DNA of 5,964 nt from Clostridiales bacterium. Lineage in GTDB: Bacteria > Bacillota > Clostridia > Christensenellales > Pumilibacteraceae. The notes beneath the pieces are model-generated. The model saw nothing but the letters and a program-made list of their open reading frames with translations, did no database searches and was not told the origin of the DNA. Numbering within the stretch: the first letter of the stretch is position 1; every line of letters begins with the position of its first letter. The DNA lies in the NCBI GenBank assembly GCA_029069015.1, contig JAIEBL010000313.1, forward strand, positions 1-5,964. Direction: 5' to 3'. Shown one piece after another: positions 1 through 3,306 of this stretch. A program made the translations under genes and the position numbers.

Positions 1-171
1 GTGCAGAAGGCTGTGGAAAAAGCTTGGAAGGCAGTCGGCACGGATACGCTGAACAAGTACGCCGACCTCGACGGTTTCTTCGACGACTTCTACAAGCTGT
101 TCGGCTTTAACGTAGAGGGCGTGGACTATTCCGCCGACGTGGAGCAAGACGTGCAAATCCAAGAAGCGTAA
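1..171 (+). CDS. fabV: FabV/Ter-type trans-2-enoyl-CoA (ACP) reductase, C-terminal fragment
   Basis: The frame is open from the left edge and ends at TAA (169-171), giving 56 residues; the true start lies outside the window. The tail carries features I recognise from the FabV/Ter C-terminus: an aromatic-rich 'DGFFDDFYKLFGF' stretch (residues 24-36 of the fragment) followed by 'GVDYSADV' (residues 40-47), matching the family's usual 'LFGF...VDYDADV' ending. Family members are about 400-residue single-chain NADH-dependent reductases of the short-chain dehydrogenase superfamily. They reduce trans-2-enoyl-CoA or enoyl-ACP to the saturated acyl thioester, as the last step of a fatty-acid elongation cycle or in a crotonyl-CoA to butyryl-CoA route. 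The catalytic Tyr-x8-Lys and the NADH-binding fold are upstream and cannot be checked here. The gene converges on the - strand gene at 255-827, with a stem-loop between them. The assignment comes from recalled family motifs on a short fragment, so it is good but not certain. Confidence 0.82.
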   Translation: MQKAVEKAWKAVGTDTLNKYADLDGFFDDFYKLFGFNVEGVDYSADVEQDVQIQEA

Positions 172-212
172 TTTTAACGGAAATAGTAAAAAGGAATACG
201 GAACATAAAACA

Positions 213-241
213 AAAGCTCCCGGTGAAAACCGAGGAGCTTT
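213..241 (-). terminator. Stem-loop terminator between convergent genes, best on the - strand
   Basis: An 8-bp stem (213-220 with 234-241) continues, past a single unpaired A at 233, into a 4-bp stem (221-224 with 229-232) closed by GAAA (225-228). Read on the - strand it starts 13 bases past the TGA at 257-255 and is followed by the T-rich run TGTTTTATGTT, a typical intrinsic terminator. Read on the + strand, 41 bases after the fabV stop, the tail is weaker: the stem's final TTT, then AAAA, with a T5 run only at 251-255. It may act in both directions, less well for fabV. Confidence 0.8.
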
Positions 242-254
242 AAAATTCTGTTTT

Positions 255-827
255 TCAGCGGGAATACGTCGGATTGCTTTGCCTAACGCCGTGTTCCCGT
301 AATCGTTGCGCTACGTCGGCAGCGCCTATGTGAATTGCGTCGACGGCAAAAATTTTTTTATTCTCTTTATCGTAGCCTATCAGACCGCCCATCATTCCCA
401 ACGAAGTGCTGTCATGAATATACTCTATTTCTTCATAACGGTAATATCTTTTCTTGCGGAAAAGCCGACAAGCAAGTATGCCTTCGGCGTCTGCAACTAC
501 GTAGTTGAAACGGATGTTCGCATAGCCGAAAAATGCAAGCGCCGAGAATGCCGCAACGCATACTGCCAGTATAATCACAATGGAGACGGTCGTATTTTCA
601 CTGTCGGTTACGCAGCAATATAGGATACCCGCCGTACCGCCGCAAAGAAATAAAAGCGCGACACCGAGAAAAAAACCGGAAACGATCTTCGGCGGACGAG
701 TTCGGATACTTCCTTCGACCGAAAATTTCTTTTCTTCACGGACCTTAAAAAACCAGAAAGCCGAACAAAGAATCGGCATGACTATGATAAGGATCAAGGA
801 AATAAGGATTGTTTCCCAAAATTTCAT
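255..827 (-). CDS. Small membrane protein with PH-like cytosolic domain, function unknown
   Basis: This is a 190-residue protein that I do not recognise as a named family. Hydrophobic segments lie at about residues 7-27, 48-72 and 79-101. The stretch after the first segment (28-47) is rich in Lys, Arg and Glu. From about residue 105 to 180 the chain is soluble and looks like a bacterial PH-like fold: short beta strands ('FNYVVAD', 'GILACRLF', 'KKRYYRYEEIEYI'), a Gly-rich turn ('MMGGLIGYD', 145-153), another strand pair, then a helix ('AADVAQRLREHG', 169-180). In PH-like membrane proteins of this sort the helix packs across the barrel. ATG at 827 is chosen because a GAGAGGG Shine-Dalgarno sits 8 bases upstream and a strong promoter precedes it. 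The gene is monocistronic, with a terminator just past its stop. A role in the envelope or in scaffolding at the membrane is only a guess. The coding call is firm; the domain call is tentative. Confidence 0.8.
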   Translation of the reverse strand: MKFWETILISLILIIVMPILCSAFWFFKVREEKKFSVEGSIRTRPPKIVSGFFLGVALLFLCGGTAGILYCCVTDSENTTVSIVIILAVCVAAFSALAFFGYANIRFNYVVADAEGILACRLFRKKRYYRYEEIEYIHDSTSLGMMGGLIGYDKENKKIFAVDAIHIGAADVAQRLREHGVRQSNPTYSR

Positions 828-835
828 AAAGTTTT

Positions 836-842
836 CCCTCTC
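836..842 (-). promoter_or_regulatory. Ribosome binding site of the PH-like membrane protein
   Basis: GAGAGGG read on the - strand lies 8 bases before the ATG at 827. It supports that start and, being within a couple of bases of the predicted transcription start (about 844), implies a very short leader of about 17 bases. Confidence 0.7.
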
Positions 843-850
843 ATAGGATG

Positions 851-879
851 ATTATAGCAGAATTAACCGAATAATGCAA
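851..879 (-). promoter_or_regulatory. Sigma-A type promoter of the PH-like membrane protein
   Basis: On the - strand, TTGCAT (879-874) and a perfect TATAAT (856-851) are separated by exactly 17 bases (873-857). The predicted transcription start is near 844, just before the GAGAGGG ribosome site and 17 bases before the ATG at 827. No operator-like repeat is evident around it. Confidence 0.75.
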
Positions 880-921
880 CCGCTGAATTTTAACTTATAA
901 CGTAACTTGAATATTAAATAA

Positions 922-956
922 AGCCCGCTATACTTCACGCGCGAAGATAGTGGGCT
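922..956 (-). terminator. Intrinsic terminator of the S-component gene
   Basis: A 10-bp stem (922-931 with 947-956, one G-T wobble) plus, past an unpaired A at 932, a 4-bp stem (933-936 with 943-946) closes a 6-base loop. On the - strand it begins 32 bases after the TAA at 991-989 and is followed by TTATTTAATATT, so it works best as the terminator of the leftward S-component transcript. It separates that transcript from the promoter at 851-879. Confidence 0.82.
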
Positions 957-988
957 ATTTGTCTGAATATGAAGGCACAGATCGTTCG

Positions 989-1609
989 TTATTCGCTTTG
1001 TTCGATTTCTTTGTCGGCTTCCTTTTTTTTCGGTACGGCGACGCCGCCCACAAGTCCCATTTTACCCAAGAGGGGGAAGAGGAACGCAACGACTGCGGCG
1101 TTGACGCATACCATCAAGGCTTGCGGCAAGCGAAGCACGAATTCGACTTTAAAGGGCACGCAGTAGACCTCAGCGAGCGCGTAGGTGGTGAGCCCGAGTG
1201 TGCAGACGCACGTCACTGCTATTGTTGCGATTAAAAGCTTTAAACGGTTGTCGAGCTTGGGAATCTTAAAGATAAGCCCCGCCAAAAAGCCGAACAGCGC
1301 GTTGGAAATCACGATCAGCGGCAAGGGCGCGCCGCCCGTCGAGATGATGAGCTGACCGATGATGTCGGTCGCGAATACGACGGTTGCGCCCCCCAAAGGG
1401 CCCATAATGATGCCCGACAAAAGCCAGGGGATATATACGATACTGATTTTCGTGTTGCCGAAGTTGAGCATATTGCCCAGGAGCTTGAAAACGAGGGAAG
1501 CGGCAACTAAGGTAGCAAGATAGGTGATTCGTTTGGTCGCGCTGAGTTTCTTACGCTTGTAAAAAGTCTTGGTGTTTGCGGTTGCAATTTCCTGTGAACC
1601 CTTGTTCAT
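989..1609 (-). CDS. ECF transporter S-component, FolT-like (probable folate or related vitamin uptake)
   Basis: This is a 206-residue integral membrane protein and the substrate-binding (S) subunit of an energy-coupling factor transporter. What is visible: a basic N-terminus (residues 14-27); a first membrane helix with the AxxxA motif used by S-components to dock on EcfT (A32 and A36); 'YIPWLLSGIIMGPLGG' (59-74); and 'DIIGQLI' (82-88) followed by a Gly/Pro-rich loop and 'ALFGFLAGLIF' (104-114). A later helix carries 'LRLPQALM' and Asn170 (159-170). The I-P-x-x-x-x-G-x-x-x-G-P-x-x-G pattern with a following Asp, and the late R-x-P-Q element, resemble the FolT family, so folate is the leading substrate, but other vitamins are possible. 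The tail is charged and cytosolic. ATG at 1609 is preferred over an in-frame TTG at 1618 because AAGGAGG ends directly against that TTG but lies 9 bases before the ATG. No EcfA or EcfT gene is nearby, consistent with a solitary (group II) S-component sharing a common energising module. Confidence 0.82.
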   Translation of the reverse strand: MNKGSQEIATANTKTFYKRKKLSATKRITYLATLVAASLVFKLLGNMLNFGNTKISIVYIPWLLSGIIMGPLGGATVVFATDIIGQLIISTGGAPLPLIVISNALFGFLAGLIFKIPKLDNRLKLLIATIAVTCVCTLGLTTYALAEVYCVPFKVEFVLRLPQALMVCVNAAVVAFLFPLLGKMGLVGGVAVPKKKEADKEIEQSE

Positions 1610-1618
1610 GTCGGGCAA

Positions 1619-1625
1619 CCTCCTT
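1619..1625 (-). promoter_or_regulatory. Strong Shine-Dalgarno that decides the S-component start
   Basis: AAGGAGG on the - strand (1625-1619) is followed by 9 bases and then ATG at 1609. The in-frame TTG at 1618 is immediately adjacent with no spacer, so it cannot be the codon this site serves. Confidence 0.88.
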
Positions 1626-1641
1626 ATGAAATTGTACTATC

Positions 1642-1670
1642 AGTATATCACTACAGCGTCGTCTTTGCAA
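1642..1670 (-). promoter_or_regulatory. Probable internal promoter for the S-component gene
   Basis: On the - strand, TTGCAA (1670-1665) and TATACT (1647-1642) are 17 bases apart, and the -10 is preceded by TGA, giving an extended -10 (TGN). The -35 and most of the spacer lie inside the last codons of the flippase gene. Predicted transcription start is near 1635, leaving a leader of about 26 bases with the AAGGAGG site. This would allow expression of the S-component independently of the flippase. It is sequence-based only. Confidence 0.6.
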
Positions 1671-3186
1671 TCGATTTGCACGGCTTTTTCGCCTTTTTCT
1701 TGGCATTCGGTTTTTGCGTTTTTTTCTTGAAAAAGAGCGAAACGTCCAAAATACCGAAGACGACGGAAAGCACGAGCATAAACACGCAACCGATGCCGCC
1801 GCTTATGGCAATGGCGAGCAGATGCGGCAGACTGCCGAGGAGCGAGAAGAGCGTTTTGACGAGCAGGGTCGCGGGCAAAACGAGCAGGCAGGAGAGGACG
1901 AGCGGCATGATAAACGTAAAGCGGATGCCCACGCGCTTTTTAATGGCCAAGAGATCGAGAATGGACGAAATCGTCCAGCCCGCGCCGAGCGCGTAGATGA
2001 GAACGTCCACCGAGAAGTTGCGACAGAACATGCCGAGCACGGCGAAGATGACCGCAGAGCCGATCATATAGTTGACAAAGCCGCGTTTTTCGAGGTCGAG
2101 CGAGTTGAGCATGCTCGAAACGATATTTTCCAGACTGACGGGAATCAAGAGCCACGCAGCATGCGAGAGAAAGCGCCCCGCGTCTACGTTGTCGTAGACG
2201 AGTTTTCCGACGGGAAGCCCGAGCGCGGCAAAGGCGGGAACGAAGAGTGCAGCGACCACGATCGACAGCGTGACCGCCGTTTCGATCTGCCGTCTTGCCG
2301 AAGAGAGGTTGCCGCTGCCGTACGCTTTACTCAGCGTGGGGATCATTACGTAGGCAAGAGAGCCGACGACCGTTACGGGCAGGTAGAGCAGGGGAAGTGC
2401 CATGCCCACGCTCGCGCCGAACAGATACATTGCCTGTTCGCGCGTGTTGCCCGCTTTCATGAGGATGAAGGGGACGACGATGGCGATGACCGAGCTTACG
2501 GCGCTCGACGCGGCGCGCACGCAGGTGATGGGCACGGACGAGCGGAGTAGCGGCACGATTTCGCCTTTGGGGGACGCGAGCTTTCCTTTGCCCGAAAAGT
2601 AGCACACGGCGCACAGCAGTGCCGTGACGGCGCAGGATGCCGAGAGCGAAACCGCCGTCATTTTGAGCTTATTAAAGCCGAGCATGAAGAGAAGCACGGT
2701 CAAAAGAATGCGAAGCGTTTGCTCCACGACTTCGATGATGCTCATCGTCGTATATTTCTGCTTGCCCCAAAGATTGCCGCGAAGTGCCGCGTACACGCCC
2801 GAAAACAGCACGCCGGGGAGCATGAACAACAGAAGCGTCATGCTCTCGGGGCTTGCCATCATTTTGCCGAGCGGTTTTTGCAGCAAGACAACGACGAGAC
2901 ACACGAGGACGGCGGACGCGAGCCCGACGAGGAGCGCCGCCGATACCGTGCCGTGCATCGTCTTGCCGTTTTGCCCGCTTTGCGCCGTCTTTTTGGAAAC
3001 GATGAGCGGGAGTCCCGAAGTGGTGACGGTAAGAAGCAAGAAGAAGACGCTCAGCGCGACCTGATACACGCCCATGCCCACCGCGCCCAGCTCGCGCGAA
3101 AGGTAAATCTTGAATACGAATCCCAATATGCGGTCGATTGCCGTAAAAAAGGTAACCGAAAGTACCGCTTTTAACACGAATTTCAT
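1651..3186 (-). CDS. SpoVB/MurJ-like polysaccharide or lipid-linked oligosaccharide flippase (MOP superfamily)
   Basis: This 511-residue polytopic membrane protein is close to the roughly 520 residues of SpoVB. Many hydrophobic helices run the length of the chain, as expected for the 12-14 helix MOP exporter fold. The N-terminal signature is that of the SpoVB-type polysaccharide transport family: 'DRILGF' (18-23), 'SRELGAVGMGVYQ' (30-42) and 'TSGLPLIVSK' (56-65). A second half of the same build starts near 'LLRSSVPITC', followed by 'LPLLYLPVTVVGSLAYVMIPTLSKA' (interrupted helix with Pro). The last 25 residues form a Lys-rich cytosolic tail. Relatives flip undecaprenyl-linked sugars or lipid II across the membrane, for peptidoglycan, spore cortex or surface polysaccharide; which substrate applies cannot be read here. 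ATG at 3186 fits the family N-terminus, but no Shine-Dalgarno precedes it and a promoter -10 ends only 6 bases upstream. It reads towards the S-component gene with 41 bases between them and no terminator, so read-through is likely. Confidence 0.85.
   Translation of the reverse strand: MKFVLKAVLSVTFFTAIDRILGFVFKIYLSRELGAVGMGVYQVALSVFFLLLTVTTSGLPLIVSKKTAQSGQNGKTMHGTVSAALLVGLASAVLVCLVVVLLQKPLGKMMASPESMTLLLFMLPGVLFSGVYAALRGNLWGKQKYTTMSIIEVVEQTLRILLTVLLFMLGFNKLKMTAVSLSASCAVTALLCAVCYFSGKGKLASPKGEIVPLLRSSVPITCVRAASSAVSSVIAIVVPFILMKAGNTREQAMYLFGASVGMALPLLYLPVTVVGSLAYVMIPTLSKAYGSGNLSSARRQIETAVTLSIVVAALFVPAFAALGLPVGKLVYDNVDAGRFLSHAAWLLIPVSLENIVSSMLNSLDLEKRGFVNYMIGSAVIFAVLGMFCRNFSVDVLIYALGAGWTISSILDLLAIKKRVGIRFTFIMPLVLSCLLVLPATLLVKTLFSLLGSLPHLLAIAISGGIGCVFMLVLSVVFGILDVSLFFKKKTQKPNAKKKAKKPCKSIAKTTL
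2181..2200. repeat. Perfect inverted repeat inside the flippase gene
   Basis: An 8-bp perfect inverted repeat (2181-2188 with 2193-2200) with a 4-base loop lies in the coding region for 'VYDNVDA' of the flippase. It has no T-rich tail on the - strand, so it is not a terminator. It may be chance or a mild mRNA structure. Confidence 0.5.
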
Positions 3187-3192
3187 ATTCTA

Positions 3193-3220
3193 TGTATATT
3201 CGGCGGTTTGTAATTTACAA
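3193..3220 (-). promoter_or_regulatory. Leftward promoter of the flippase gene, possibly leaderless
   Basis: On the - strand, TTGTAA (3220-3215) and TATACA (3198-3193) are 16 bases apart. Only six bases (3192-3187) separate the -10 from the ATG at 3186, so transcription would start at or within a base or two of the start codon. The -35 forms one arm of the palindrome at 3208-3220. Other hexamer pairs in the region fit worse (for example TTGCGT with a 21-base spacer). Confidence 0.5.
3208..3220. promoter_or_regulatory. 13-bp palindrome, candidate operator
   Basis: TTGTAATTTACAA is a perfect 6-1-6 inverted repeat. Its right arm is the -35 hexamer of the leftward promoter, and it lies about 52 bases upstream of the rightward -35. 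That position suits repression of the flippase and possibly an effect on the lipoprotein gene. I cannot tie it to a named regulator. AT-rich palindromes of this size also arise by chance. Confidence 0.4.
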
Positions 3221-3271
3221 CGCAAAACGCATTTTCGCGGGGCGGGAAGTCAAAAAACAATAGCAAAGCAC

Positions 3272-3300
3272 TTGAAAACGCAAACGGAGTGTGGTATAAT
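3272..3300 (+). promoter_or_regulatory. Rightward extended -10 promoter of the lipoprotein gene, possibly leaderless
   Basis: TTGAAA (3272-3277) and a perfect TATAAT (3295-3300) are separated by exactly 17 bases, and TGG precedes the -10, giving an extended -10 (TGN). The ATG at 3307 is only 6 bases past the -10, so the predicted first transcribed base is at or within a base or two of the start codon. The only GGAG nearby (3286-3289) is 17 bases from the ATG and lies upstream of the -10, so it would not be in this transcript. Confidence 0.78.
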
Positions 3301-3306
3301 AAAAAT

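Noticed and set aside
306..623. A 105-codon open frame on the + strand
   Set aside because: It is antisense to the PH-like membrane protein, which has a promoter, ribosome site and terminator of its own on the - strand.
1610..1650. Tetrahydrofolate riboswitch upstream of the FolT-like gene
   Set aside because: The space is far too short for the aptamer and no suitable helices are seen.
1714..2550. A 278-codon open frame on the + strand
   Set aside because: It is antisense to the flippase gene. The product is an implausible run of charged residues (Glu, Asp, Arg, His) with no start signals, typical of the reverse complement of a membrane protein gene.
2719..3174. A 151-codon open frame on the + strand inside the flippase gene
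   Set aside because: It is antisense to conserved SpoVB-like N-terminal motifs, highly charged, and has no ribosome site.
3221..3290. Repeated 'cgcaaaacgc' / 'aacgcaaacg' elements as an operator pair
   Set aside because: The similarity is short and imperfect and the elements are asymmetrically placed; not distinguishable from chance in this composition.
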